In this document: piece by piece, positions 37,624-47,217 of the stretch | How the letters are laid out: each line of letters begins with the position of its first letter | How positions within the stretch are numbered: position 1 is the stretch's first letter | DNA from: AP-15 sp963777435 | GTDB taxonomy: Bacteria > Pseudomonadota > Alphaproteobacteria > ATCC43930 > CGMCC-115725 | Direction: 5' to 3' | DNA length: 64,000 nucleotides | NCBI GenBank assembly: GCA_963777435.1 | Contig: CAVZQT010000003.1 | Location: forward strand, 558,001-622,000 | Translations under genes and position numbers: made by a program | Notes under the pieces: generated by a model | What the model was told of the DNA's origin: nothing | What the model saw: the letters and a program-made list of their open reading frames with translations, nothing else | The model's database searches: none

Positions 37624-38232
37624 TTAAGCTTCATCCGTTGACGGCGATGAACCTTTGATCCGCTGCACGGTGGAAACGCCTACCCGATGAACCCTTGCTG
37701 TGCTGCGAATGCTGATGCCTTCCGCCAATGAGCGCAGGACAGCTGTGGACACAGCCGACGTAATCGGTGGGCGACCGAGGCGCTCGCCTTGCGCACGCGC
37801 TCGCACAAGTCCGGCGCGGGTTCTGTCGCGGATCATTGCCCCCTCGAACTCCGCGAAAACGCCCAGCATCTGAAACAGCGCCCGACCGGATGGGGTCGAT
37901 GTGTCGAGCGCCTACTGGTCCAGGAACAGGTCGACGCCCGAAGCGTTCAATTTGCTCAGGAACCCGACAAGGTCTTGCAGCGATGGGCCGAGCCGATCGA
38001 CCGACCAGGCGGCGATTATGTCGAACTTACGACAGACCGCAGCTTTCAGCATCCGATCGAAAGCCAGCCGGCGCTCGCGACCCTTGGTGCCGCTGATCTC
38101 ATCCGAGTAGATCTCAACCACCTCCCAACCGGTACGCTTCGCGATCTCATCGAGCGCCCGACGCTGGTTCTCGATGCTCTGTTGTCCGTCATCGGTCGAT
38201 ACTCGGAGATAGTAGCCAACGCGCTTGCTCAT
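37624..38232 (-). pseudogene. Serine recombinase (resolvase/invertase), frameshifted
   Basis: The N-terminal catalytic domain is MSKRVGYYLRVSTDDGQQSI with the nucleophile Ser, then ENQRRALDEIAKRTGWEVVE and FDIIAAWSVDRLGPSLQDLV. It ends DLFLDQ at 37912, where one shift (about 37905) leads to LDTSTPSGRALFQMLGVFAE and FEGAMIRDRTRAGLVRARAQ plus a C-terminal HTH (RSTARVHRVGVSTVQRIKG). One base change would restore a roughly 200-residue enzyme. It marks an integrative element with the Xis-like gene at 39642. Confidence 0.85.
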
Positions 38233-39090
38233 CGATTTAGGCTCATCGGACGATAGGGATCTATCTATTCCTATGTTTTTGCAGTCCGACGAAGCAGGAT
38301 TCCCGCCATTTACAATTCAACAAAGCGCCCCCGTTTTTGAACACATCGCCAAAAACGTGGGAGTTGCGCGCCGAAGTGTATTGACATCCTCTTCAGTTCG
38401 GGCCAGCAGCGGCTGCGACGCTAACGGTGCGCGTTGTCTGGTGCACCCTCAAGGAGACTGGCGCCAGGTGCACCTCAGCTTCCGCGTCGCGGCGACCGCA
38501 CGTCGGCACCCACACGAAGATGGATCGTGGGCTCCGTTCGGGCGCCGCAAATCGAACGCGCAACCAATTTCGTTTTTGTGACATAAGCGCCACTCCCGAT
38601 CCGGCCGACCGCCGCCTCCCGATCGCCTTCATGCCTGTTGCCAGCCGTTCGCGTGCCATGCACGTTGCTTTGAGAGGGGAGCTCGCCTCGATCCGATCCC
38701 GTGGCCGCGCGGACGAACAACTTCAATGGTGGGCACCGCAGATCGCCGATTGAAATGATACCCGCATCGAATGCCTGGGAGGCTCAATTGCGCAGCGCGC
38801 ACCAGTAGCGTGAGCGATGCGCAGGGCGGCAGAACCGCTGTTGCTTGCCTTCGCCGCCGCGCGATTTGAACGGGTAACCACACCAAGTACATGTTGTTGT
38901 TGCATCGGGCTTCGCAATCATCACGCGCCACGCCCCTTACCCCCGCCCACCACCCGAGATCTAGATAGGAGTGGCGGAACCGGTACTGAGGCTGACGACA
39001 CACTGGCCGCTGCTTTGCTTGATCCGTCCGCGCCGGCTCCGCCATTACATGCCGGTTGCGGTACTGTAGTAGTGCCGGTTCCGGAACCAT
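38233..39090. other. Region without recognised genes, one inverted repeat
   Basis: No coding family was recognised. GGAACCGGTACT (38976-38987) and AGTGCCGGTTCC (39071-39082) form an imperfect inverted pair around 83 bases, possibly a small mobile element. Confidence 0.35.
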
Positions 39091-39531
39091 TTAATCGGAT
39101 TTTTCGCGTCGATAGTGCCGCCAATCGTGTGTCGCATCCACTAGATAGGGCGCTCCGATTTCAGCTCTAATTCGGGTTCGGCGATGTGTCAAGCGGAAGC
39201 GATGAGGCCACGAACGCGCAAAGCCTCGGTATCCGCCGCGGGTTACTTCGATCCAGCCAAGCCTTTCAAGTTCTGCAATTGTCGCGGAGATGGATGCGCG
39301 ACGGATGCCGCCCGCGACGAACTGATCATAGGTTATCACCAGGTTCCCATTCTCATAGCCGCCACAGGTCAGGTACTCGATCTCCAACAAGTCGAGCATT
39401 CGTCGGCCATTGATCGACATGTCGCGCCAAGTGTCCGATCGCATCATTTCGATGCTGTACCAGGACCAGGGTTGACCATTAGGCGCGCCACCAATATCGC
39501 GGCTGCGATAGCTCGCGCGCCTACGGGACAT
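39091..39531 (-). CDS. Hypothetical protein of an integrative element
   Basis: ATG at 39531 gives MSRRRASYRSRDIGGAPNGQ, then a winged-helix-like core: DTWRDMSINGRRMLDLLEIE, GGIRRASISATIAELERLGW and IEVTRGGYRG. The 146-residue protein looks like a DNA-binding protein of mobile elements, with a helical N-terminus followed by an HTH that specifies a 'second copy' helix. It lies 110 bases downstream of the Xis-like gene on the same strand. I do not recognise a named family. Confidence 0.6.
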   Translation of the reverse strand: MSRRRASYRSRDIGGAPNGQPWSWYSIEMMRSDTWRDMSINGRRMLDLLEIEYLTCGGYENGNLVITYDQFVAGGIRRASISATIAELERLGWIEVTRGGYRGFARSWPHRFRLTHRRTRIRAEIGAPYLVDATHDWRHYRREKSD

Positions 39532-39641
39532 CGCCCGGTAGCATCCCGGACCGCCGTACGATATCAGGATGATATTCATACCTTCCGATATCGGCCTCGG
39601 TTGCGCTGTCAGACGCGCCGAGGCCTTCTTTTTCCGCCACC

Positions 39642-39845
39642 TCAGCTCGCAGCAGGGTCGCTGGTGCTGCCGCGGACTCGCTCGGCCAGCCACGCATCGA
39701 GATCACTGGCCCGATATCGAACAAGTCGCGCAATTTTGACAAACCGGGGGCCATCGCCGCTCACTCGGTAGCGTTCGAGCGTACGGACCGAGCAACCCAA
39801 GCGCTCGGCAACGACATTCTGCGAATAAAGCTGCGGTAGCTCCAT
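39642..39845 (-). CDS. Excisionase/AlpA-like helix-turn-helix protein
   Basis: From ATG 39845 the 67-residue product reads MELPQLYSQNVVAERLGCSV, RTLERYRVSGDGPRFVKIAR, LVRYRASDLDAWLAERVR. This is the HTH_17/Xis pattern (VAERLGCSxRTLxRxR...GPxFVKxxRxVRYRxSDLDAWL). It probably directs excision or acts as a small regulator of the surrounding element. The frame is open to 39926, but the conserved domain starts at the chosen Met. Confidence 0.78.
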   Translation of the reverse strand: MELPQLYSQNVVAERLGCSVRTLERYRVSGDGPRFVKIARLVRYRASDLDAWLAERVRGSTSDPAAS

Positions 39846-39932
39846 GATGCCTTGCCGCGTAATGCCGCCCAGTCGCGGCGGATCGAGGCAGTAAAGCTCG
39901 CGCTGAAGCAATGGAATTGACCTCAAATCGGT

Positions 39933-40387
39933 CTATTTGTTGTCCACGCTCGCGGGCGAAAGTAGCGTCGCGGACAGATCTTCGCCCATTGCTTCCTTTG
40001 TGGGCCTCAAGAGCCTTCGATGCAACTCCGCACTCGCTGTGGCGCGCTGTCTCCGCTGGGTCAAAAGGCGACGAAGACGGCGCGCAATCACGTCAGCACT
40101 AGCACCGTACTGACCGCCGTTCCCGCTGGCGTAGAGATGAGCCGCAAGCCGCCTTGGAATGGTCGCCCTTTCCTTACCGTCTTGCGCCTCGTTACCCATG
40201 CATCATATGTCGTTAGCAAAACGGCGGGTAAATTTGGCAACAACCTGGGGCCGCCGGTTTTCCCGGGCTGGTGCCCGCGCTGCAGCCTGGGTAGCAACTC
40301 CCCGAATAAGGCATGAGCCTCATCCTCCGCGAGGCGCAACTGCGCCTCGTTGTAGCAAGCCCACAGAAATTTTCGGGCGCGCGCCAC
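39933..40387 (-). pseudogene. Hypothetical protein of the integrative element, apparently frameshifted
   Basis: ARKFLWACYNEAQLRLAEDE and AHALFGELLPRLQRGHQPGK lie in one frame up to LLTTYDAW. ERATIPRRLAAHLYASGNGG and ADVIARRLRRLLTQRRQ follow in another frame starting about 40199. They may be one broken gene or two overlapping ones. No function is recognised. Confidence 0.4.
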
Positions 40388-41052
40388 CTGCTACGATCGT
40401 CGGCGGATTCCAATAGCAAACCAGGCAGCAGCTCCTGGAAAGGATTGCGAGCCAACCTTCGGCGTAACGAAGCCGCGCGCTTGGTCTTCCCTGTTAAGAG
40501 AAAACGGAGCCTCCGCGAAATAACATGTCATCACCCTTCACGGCCAGCGTCCGCCAGGCCCTTTCGCCAGCAGCGCCGCGGATAGCGTGTTGTTGGCGAT
40601 CGCTGCCGTCATGGTCTCGCCGTTTGGCATGGAGCCTGAAATTCTGATCCGAGAGTCACGCGGGTCTCGCGCAATTCGCCGAGTGTCTTTTAGGTACGCA
40701 GCATGCCAGTCTACTCTTGTCGTCTGATATCTCTGTGGGTATTGCGAGCACGACTCAGCCAATGGATTTGCCATGTCAAGGCAAATTCACCACGTCCCGC
40801 CCGCGGTTCATTGCGGCGCCGATCCTCGCGCCAACTGCGTCGTTGGCAGCGCGGAGCGGGTCGGCCGACAGGCGTGCATAACGTAGGGTCCCGCAGTCTG
40901 GGTCACCTTTATATGCACCAGAAGTTATATGCGTTTTCCCAATTCTTTTTTATATCATCCCAACCAACTGGCACGCTCTTGTCTCGACCCCTCTCCGCGG
41001 CTGACGCGTGCAGATATATGACCTTCTCGTTGCTCGGCTGATACATCCCCTG
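40388..41052. other. No gene recognised
   Basis: About 665 bases. Minus-strand fragments near 40400-40455 (LARNPFQELLPGLLLES) may extend the degenerate gene to the left. The part next to the methyltransferase is AT-rich. Confidence 0.35.
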
Positions 41053-42246
41053 TCATGATCTTTGCATCTCGGCGGCCATTTCCTCGGAAAAATCGTCCAT
41101 CTTTTTAGTCAGCTGGAATGCGATGTCATCCAGCTTTCTCGCCACCTGTTGCGATCTACTGATCATTTGAAAGGCGCATTTTACGATGATGTGACCGCCA
41201 TTTATTGCGACTATGGATTTGTACTCGTCGACAAAGGGGGCTAGCCGACCATCCTCGGCAAGGGTTTCGAGCGCCGCTTTTGTAGGATCGGAGAAATCGA
41301 AAGCTATAAAATTCAACAACCGCAGAGCGCGCGCTTCGGACACAGTAAGCCGATCCCATTGCGCCCGCTGTTTCAACCCCTCCCAGCCCGCATCATCCAA
41401 TCCCACAAACTTGAGCGGGCTGGAAAAATTCACGTCGGCGACGTATCCGCCCAATTGCTCGATGCGCGCAGCGGTCTGCTCCGGCACATCATCCAACCTT
41501 CCGCAATATTTCCGAGAGACAGGGCCTATTTGCGAACGAATGCCGTCGGAGTTGTCTCTCGTTTCGTGGATCGAAACCATCAAACCCATTTCGTCAATCG
41601 CTGCCCACATTTTATCGACGGCGGCATGCAAACCCGCTTCAATTGCCCGAGGATCATTCCTGGCACCGCCGAGTGCGTCGCGAACATGATATCCACTATG
41701 CGACCAATGGACGATATCGGCTGTTTTTGCGGAAGGCATAAGCGCATCGCGGCCGAAAAACAAATCGGCATCGGTAGCAACCGGAGCTTGCGCCAGCCTA
41801 AGTTTTCCATTTTCTGCCGCCGCTTTTATTTTCTTTGCGGTCGTGATCGCATAGGTTTCGCCGGTTTCTCTGGATACTCCATCGCGATAATCCGTGCAAT
41901 AAAATGCTATACCGGCTGGTAACAACCTCGCGATTTGCGATATCCACTCCACACTGTAATCCCCAGGCCCGCAACTTACGTCGAGGATCACTGTTGGAGC
42001 GCTTTGCTTTATTGCTATGCCCTGCAGCGCAAACAGGCTGAACGCCTCGCGCAGCAAAATCGCCTGCAAGATTTTTTGACCATTGCCTGACGGCTTTAAG
42101 AATTCGCCAAAGCAGGTATCGTAATCTCGTATTTGAGCGGATAATTCGACGCTATCACCAAGTTGCATCTTGGTCACCCCGGGAATGACGGGCCCACCAC
42201 GCGGTGCTGCGCTTTGATCCCGACTTTGGCTAATTGATTCGATCAT
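41053..42246 (-). CDS. Orphan class I SAM-dependent methyltransferase
   Basis: The frame is open from GTG 42291; ATG 42246 is chosen, but neither has a clear ribosome site. The 397-residue product has SAM motif I VILDVSCGPGDYSVEWISQI, then GIAFYCTDYRDGVSRETGET (motif II region) and ADIVHWSHSGYHVRDALGGA, with a helical C-terminal extension (KLDDIAFQLTKKMDDFSEEM). The architecture resembles small-molecule N- or O-methyltransferases; the substrate is unknown. Base composition is less GC-rich than neighbouring genes and it lies beside an integrative-element relic, so acquisition by transfer is likely. Confidence 0.75.
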   Translation of the reverse strand: MIESISQSRDQSAAPRGGPVIPGVTKMQLGDSVELSAQIRDYDTCFGEFLKPSGNGQKILQAILLREAFSLFALQGIAIKQSAPTVILDVSCGPGDYSVEWISQIARLLPAGIAFYCTDYRDGVSRETGETYAITTAKKIKAAAENGKLRLAQAPVATDADLFFGRDALMPSAKTADIVHWSHSGYHVRDALGGARNDPRAIEAGLHAAVDKMWAAIDEMGLMVSIHETRDNSDGIRSQIGPVSRKYCGRLDDVPEQTAARIEQLGGYVADVNFSSPLKFVGLDDAGWEGLKQRAQWDRLTVSEARALRLLNFIAFDFSDPTKAALETLAEDGRLAPFVDEYKSIVAINGGHIIVKCAFQMISRSQQVARKLDDIAFQLTKKMDDFSEEMAAEMQRS

Positions 42247-42571
42247 GTCCACGGCTCGGAAGGTTCGTGTAGCAGGCCTGACCTTATTCACCGAAGAGGA
42301 TCCGCATGCCTTTGGTCAGCGATCTGTAGTTCGGCCCCAATCGAAACGCTGCCCAACGAATGACCGGTTAGGGGCACGAACGGCGGTTTGTGCTCTCGCC
42401 GTTTAGGGGCGGCTCACGGGAAGCGAGCGGTCACTAGGCGTCCTGATTTTTTGCACATGGGCCGGGGCCAAAACCGAACCCATTGCGCTTACCAAAAAGC
42501 TGCCGCGGGATAGCTCCCGGCCGGCCAGCGTATCGCGCGCTACCAGTCGAGAGCTTCTTAAATCCTCTCTA

Positions 42572-42600
42572 GTAGGCCCCGTTGGCGACACGGGGCCTAC
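42572..42600. terminator. Perfect 11-bp hairpin
   Basis: GTAGGCCCCGT-TGGCGAC-ACGGGGCCTAC. There is no T-run on either side. It lies between the methyltransferase and a minus-strand small ORF, downstream of the latter, and may end its transcript. Confidence 0.5.
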
Positions 42601-42620
42601 GTCATTAGCCTGCCTGCAGT

Positions 42621-42845
42621 TCAGAAGATGCCAAGTACTCGGCCCTTCCCGGGTTTCAGTCCAAGATCAGCAACGCTATCCTCCGTCAGCGGGCCGATAG
42701 ATGTTGGCGTACCCCTAGGGACTGTATCGCGAGCGACGGCGAAGGCTTCATCAGAATCGTTGACGGCAGCCGCAACGATACGCCTGCGCAGATTTTGGCC
42801 GATTTCCGCATCGGGCCCCGTAACAAGCATCATCCAACCCTTCAT
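42621..42845 (-). CDS. Small hypothetical protein (74 aa)
   Basis: It has a strong ribosome site, GGAGGGGAA, seven or so bases before ATG. The product, MKGWMMLVTGPDAEIGQNLR, is charged and probably cytoplasmic, ending KPGKGRVLGIF. It is followed by the hairpin at 42572-42600. It is a real gene by its start signals but belongs to no family I recognise. Confidence 0.6.
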   Translation of the reverse strand: MKGWMMLVTGPDAEIGQNLRRRIVAAAVNDSDEAFAVARDTVPRGTPTSIGPLTEDSVADLGLKPGKGRVLGIF

Positions 42846-43225
42846 GTTTCCCCTCCGGTTTTATGACAAACAGGATAGCACGGGCGGAAGGCAGCCCGAT
42901 TATCTGCCGTCGCCTCCCTTTCCGTCGCTGCGCCGAGAGGCTCGGCACGTAAGGCTTGGGCGGTGCGGTCGGACCCCGGTGCCCGGGTCTGCGAAACGAC
43001 GGCAATGCCCTGCCGTAAGCGGACACACGACCACGCCAGCGAGAGCGGCTCAATTCAACCCAAGTCGGAGCAAGTCAGCCGATCGAAAGGTCCCGAAAAC
43101 GGACGCTTGAGGCTTCGCGGGCTGTTAAGGTCGAACACCCAGGCCGGGCGAACAAGGCGGGGCCCATTGGATGGATACAGCGTATCGTGGATGCGCGTTT
43201 CACAATCCGGCGAAAGGTGGCGGAC
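42846..43225. other. Intergenic, no gene seen
   Basis: This 380-base stretch lies between the divergent small ORF and the SDR gene. It is GC-rich with no clear promoter. Confidence 0.4.
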
Positions 43226-43993
43226 ATGGGAAGGCTCGACGGCAAGGTTGCAGCGGTGACAGGCGGAGCATCGGGGATCGGCGAGGCGACGGTCAGGCGC
43301 TTCGTTGCCGAGGGCGCGAGCGTGGCATTCTGCGACCGGGACGGCGAGCGCGGCCAGCGCGTGGCGGCCGAACTCGAGACCGCCGGCGCCAAGCTCGCCT
43401 TCACGCATGCTGACGTTGGTACCGACGCCGCATGCCTCGACTTTGTCAACGGCGCCGCACAAAAGTTCGGGCGCCTCGACATCCTCATCAACAATGCCGG
43501 CATCCGCAAATACGAGAAGGTCGACGAGGCGAGTGCGGCGAGCTGGAAAGAGATCCTCGACGTCAACCTGATGAGCTACGTCTTCTGTGCCAAGGCGGCG
43601 GTTCCGCTGATGCGCCGCAACAAGGGTGGCGCCATCGTTAACGTCGCCTCCGTGCGTTCCGTCGTAGCCGGCGGCGGCAACCTGCAGTACGACACCACCA
43701 AGGCCGCGGTCGCGGGCTTAACGCGGGCGCTCGCCGCCGACCACTCGCCGGACGGCATTCGTGTGAACGCCGTCGGCCCTGGCCCGATCTTCACGCCATT
43801 CCATCAGCGCCGCATCGCAGCGGCCGGCGAGACCGTCGAGCAGTATAACGCCAGGGCCGCACAAGGCACCATGCTGCGGCGCCCGGGCAGGGCCGAGGAG
43901 GTCGCCGCCGCGATCCTGTTTTTGGCCTCCGACGATGCCTCTTACGTCACCGGCGCCCTGCTGTTCGTGGACGGCGGTATGACTGCGCTGTGA
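43226..43993 (+). CDS. SDR-family oxidoreductase
   Basis: ATG 43226 follows GAAAGGTGG; an upstream in-frame ATG adds a non-conserved 13 residues. The 255-residue protein is a classical short-chain dehydrogenase: TGGASGIGEATVRRF for NAD(P), ILINNAGIRKYEKVDE (NNAG), Ser in NVASVRSVVAGGG, YxxxK in QYDTTKAAVAGLTRA, and FVDGGMTAL at the end. The Asp after beta-2 (AFCDRDGERG) suggests NAD preference. The substrate is unknown, probably an alcohol, sugar or aromatic diol; it sits near other small-molecule catabolic genes. Confidence 0.92.
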   Translation: MGRLDGKVAAVTGGASGIGEATVRRFVAEGASVAFCDRDGERGQRVAAELETAGAKLAFTHADVGTDAACLDFVNGAAQKFGRLDILINNAGIRKYEKVDEASAASWKEILDVNLMSYVFCAKAAVPLMRRNKGGAIVNVASVRSVVAGGGNLQYDTTKAAVAGLTRALAADHSPDGIRVNAVGPGPIFTPFHQRRIAAAGETVEQYNARAAQGTMLRRPGRAEEVAAAILFLASDDASYVTGALLFVDGGMTAL

Positions 43994-44250
43994 GGAATAT
44001 TCAATTAATCGGTGTCAGGCAAAAATAGTCGCCGATCTTGCTTGACCTTACACGCTACGCAATCACTGAGGCAGCGCGGCGAATTAAAGGGCTAGAAGAT
44101 GCACCGGTAGTGGTCTTTCCCACGGCGAGTTAAGCGTGAAAGCGCTGCCGAACCGCGAAATTGGACGGACCTGGTGGGTGCGAGTAGAATGCCGGGGTGG
44201 CCCTATTCGGAGAACTAGCCGCAGTTAGGGTTTTAGACAGAGCCTAATTC

Positions 44251-45221
44251 TCAGGTGGTTGTGACGACGTTTTCAAGCGGCTCACCGCGGACAAAGCGGT
44301 CGATATTTCGGGCGACATCGCGTGAGCGACGCTCAATGGTGCCATCGGTTCGCGGCGAGCAATGGGGCGTCATAATCACGTTCGGCAATTCATGGAACGG
44401 GTACCGGGAGGGGCGTGGCGCCGGATCGTCAGCGCTGGGATAGCGCCAGCAGGTGTCAAGCGCCGCTCCGCCGATGACCCCATCGCGCAAGCCGTGATAA
44501 AGTGCCGCCTCGTCAACGATCGGGCCGCGCGCCAGATTGATCAAGAAAGCGCTGGGCTTCATCGCGCCAAGCCGGCGGCCGTCAATCAGCCCCGTCGTCT
44601 CCGGGGTTAAGGCACAGCTCAGCACGATGATGTCGCACTCGCCAAGCATCCGGTCGAGTTCCGTCCATGGAAAGATATGCTCGACCGAGGTCGGCTTCTC
44701 GCGCATCGTTCGGTTGACGGCAAGCACCCGGCAGCCGAGTGCCGCTGCGCGCCACGCGACTTCGCGGCCGATGTGGCCGAGCCCGACGACGCCGACGGTC
44801 TGGCCCCCGATCTCACCGCGCACAGCACCGCCCACCATCGGGCTCCAGGACCACGATCCCTCGCGGAACGATGTCGCGATGTCGAACAGGCGGTGGCGCC
44901 AAGCCAGCATCATCATAATTGCGAATTCGCCAAGCGCTGGCTCGTGACCATAGGCATTGCACAGGGTGACGCCCTTCGGCAGCGCAGCGACATCGATCCC
45001 GTCGGTTCCGGCAAGCGGCACCTGCAGCAGGTGCAATTTCGGCGCCGACGGAAATCCGCTCCGCCAAGCTCCGGTCAGCAATACATCCGCATCGGCGAGC
45101 GCCGCAGCCGCTTGCGCCGGTTCGTTCGTATAAGGATTTCGCTGCGGATATCGGCAGTGATGAATTCGATGATTGGCATCGCTTGCGAGGCGGCGAGCGT
45201 ACCCAGGAACAGCGCTTTCAT
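44251..45221 (-). CDS. D-2-hydroxyacid dehydrogenase, N-terminal frameshift
   Basis: It has the NAD-binding motif VGVVGLGHIGREVAWRAAAL, substrate Arg in LINLARGPIVDEAALYHGL, a catalytic His in MTPHCSPRT, and Glu/Asp between. The ribosome site GGAGGATGAG precedes ATG 45221, whose frame gives MKALFLGTLAASQAMPIIEF but is lost near 45131-45137; the remaining 290 residues continue in the next frame from TNEPAQAAAALADADVLLTG. So the gene carries one indel close to its start, and the open frame from 45231 (MSHHESAV) is probably not native. Reaction: 2-oxoacid to D-2-hydroxyacid with NADH. Confidence 0.85.
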
Positions 45222-45399
45222 GGTGGCTCATCCTCCAGTGGCGACAGGTTCCTGTCGTAATTACCCGGCCACACTACCCCCGGCAACATACGGCAAAGCG
45301 ATCATTCCCTAACACTAGGGCGATTTCGCTGGAAGCGACCCATAATGGGCGCTTGCCCCGGGGTGCGGTCGACGCGCTTTATTAAAGCCAAGGCATGAA

Positions 45400-45855
45400 A
45401 TGAGCAACGTCACGACCACCGATATCACGCTGATGCGCGAGGCCATCGCGCTCGCGGCTGAAGCAGACGCGCCTTTCGGGGCAGTGATTGTCAAGGATGG
45501 CCGGGTGCTGGCGCGCGGGGGCAACTCCGGCAAGCGGCGCAAGGACCCGACCGCGCATGCCGAGATGGTCGCAATCCGCCACTGCCTCGCCGAGCAAGGC
45601 CCGGAAATCTTGCGTGGTGCCACGATCTATACTTCGGGCGAGCCGTGTCCGATGTGCATGGGCGCCATCGCCTACTGCCGCATCGCGCGGGTCGTCTACG
45701 GCGCGTCGATCGAACAGCTCAGCAAGCACCTCGGCCAGATTAAAGTACCCAGCACTGAAATCGCGGCCAAGACGACCTTCACCACGATCGAAGTAACCGG
45801 CGGCGTCCTCGCCGAGGAGGTGCTCAAGCTGTTCGATGGATGGTCACGATCGTAA
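45400..45855 (+). CDS. CDA-fold nucleoside/nucleobase deaminase
   Basis: The 151-residue protein has zinc motifs H53-A-E55 (DPTAHAEMVAI) and P-C83-PM-C86 (SGEPCPMCMGAIAYC), as in TadA, guanine deaminase and related enzymes. The C-terminus (EIAAKTTFTTIEVTGGVLAE) is closer to guanine/cytosine deaminases than to tRNA TadA, and the catabolic setting supports a nucleobase substrate. It is divergent from the dehydrogenase across 178 bases. Confidence 0.88.
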   Translation: MSNVTTTDITLMREAIALAAEADAPFGAVIVKDGRVLARGGNSGKRRKDPTAHAEMVAIRHCLAEQGPEILRGATIYTSGEPCPMCMGAIAYCRIARVVYGASIEQLSKHLGQIKVPSTEIAAKTTFTTIEVTGGVLAEEVLKLFDGWSRS

Positions 45856-45884
45856 CACCTAGCGGGGCCATTGCGAGACGACAA

Positions 45885-46140
45885 AACGTATGCTCGATCG
45901 GGTGCGTGAAGTGAACCCACGCCGGGTTGTGTTCGACTCGCTCTCCGAGATGCGGTTGCTGGCGCAAAGCTCGTTGCGTAACCGTCGCCAGATCCTAGCG
46001 CTTAAGAATTCTTTGCGCGCCGCCAATGCACCGTTGTTTTGCTCGACGATCTCATAGCCCACCAGGACGATCTTCAGCTGCACAGCATCTCGCATGGCGT
46101 CATAACCCTGGAGCAGCCGCCGCTGGAACCGGAGAAGACG
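45885..46140 (+). pseudogene. KaiC/RAD55-like ATPase remnant
   Basis: Successive frames read LDRVREVNPRRVVFDSLSEM and RLLAQSSLRNRRQILALKNS, then, shifted near 46035, LDDLIAHQDDLQLHSISHGV and ITLEQPPLEPEKTAASV. This is the C-terminal half of a RecA-fold domain as in KaiC-like proteins (VVFDSLSEMRLLAQ...DD...HGVI.LE). The Walker A part is missing. It is a gene remnant starting 30 bases after the deaminase. Confidence 0.65.
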
Positions 46141-46318
46141 GCGGCTTCTGTCGGTGAGCGTGTCGGGGATGCCCACGCCGACGCCAGGAGCGCCGGTCGA
46201 AAGCACGAGAAAAAGGTTGATCCACCAATGGCAACGAAATCCGGCTCTCGAAACAGCGTGGCCGATTGCGCCATCTCCGCCGGACCTGCTGAGTGCCTGC
46301 CGGTTACGTGGGATGCAC

Positions 46319-46561
46319 TCAGCAAATTTTGGAGTTTGTACATCTGCCCGTTTGAATTTCCACCAAATTATTTTTTATTTCATCGACTTCTCTTTTCAAT
46401 TCAGCCAAATCGCTTTGAATAGCAAGCGCCCTACTGTATACGGATTGTAACGTATATCCCTGACTTGGCTGTGCTGATGCAGGGATCAAACTCGCCAAGA
46501 GATTTCCCCAAAGGCCAATCGCTATTGCGAATAGAAGAATTCGTGCTATTCGATCACTCAT
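46319..46561 (-). CDS. Small membrane-anchored or secreted coiled-coil protein (80 aa)
   Basis: ATG 46561 follows GAGGG. One hydrophobic segment (RILLFAIAIGLWGNLLASLI) ends in SAQP, a possible signal cleavage site, then a heptad-like helix (LAIQSDLAELKREVDEIKNN) and GRCTNSKIC at the C-terminus. The function is unknown. The frame is open to 46753 upstream without conserved character. Confidence 0.6.
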   Translation of the reverse strand: MSDRIARILLFAIAIGLWGNLLASLIPASAQPSQGYTLQSVYSRALAIQSDLAELKREVDEIKNNLVEIQTGRCTNSKIC

Positions 46562-46761
46562 TGATGCCCTCGACCACATTTGCTGTTCCATCCTGCCGAT
46601 GCAGATCGATGGCTCGACCAAAATGACCATCTTCACGACCCTGCACGTCACCGCCGCTGCCACGATCCTCCCGTCGACAAAATGTCCGACAAGCCTCCCG
46701 ATCACCGGGTCTGTGCCGGGCAGCACCACGAGATCGATGCCGCCTGGAGCCAAAATCCAGA

Positions 46762-46896
46762 GGCGAGACCTACCTCAACCTCAAGATCGGCGCGCCGGAA
46801 TTCGGGCCAAACTGGGTTCGCTGCCGCCTCGTCAATCTCGAACAGTCCGCCGAAGACGTCGCCACCCACATCGACCTCTGGGAACCGCGCGACTGA
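46762..46896 (+). pseudogene. C-terminal fragment of a small conserved protein (DUF736-like)
   Basis: GETYLNLKIGAPEFGPNWVR, CRLVNLEQSAEDVATHIDLW, EPRD then stop. No start is present. The pattern recalls small DUF736-type plasmid/phage proteins. A terminator follows directly. Confidence 0.45.
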
Positions 46897-46907
46897 TCCG
46901 CCGGATC

Positions 46908-46942
46908 GCCCCGTTGCATCTTACTGCGGCGGGGCATTTTTT
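46908..46942 (+). terminator. Rho-independent terminator
   Basis: GCCCCG...CGGGGC stem closing a 16-base loop, followed by ATTTTTT. Confidence 0.8.
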
Positions 46943-47217
46943 CTGTCACTCACTCAAAGCTCAATCGCATCGCCGGCGACGCCTGTTCACCCAAGACCGT
47001 CTCGCCGGAATACCCATTCGGCCATGCCGGAGGCACGCCGGAGCGGACCGGACCGAGGAACCATGGCATCCCCCTGCGCGCGAGCACGCCGGTAATTAGG
47101 CGCTCGCCTCTCCGCCTATACGAGTCAAATAGATCTCGTCAGGTGGTCCCTCGTTCACCACGAGCAGCGCCACAATCCAATCCACCCCGGGGCCAATTCA
47201 CGCCGGAGCGTCACGCT

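Noticed and set aside
38817..39170. Plus-strand ORF with a VPEP-like word (VVVPVPEPFNRIFRV)
   Set aside because: There is no hydrophobic helix after the motif, no signal peptide and no start signal, so it is not a PEP-CTERM protein.
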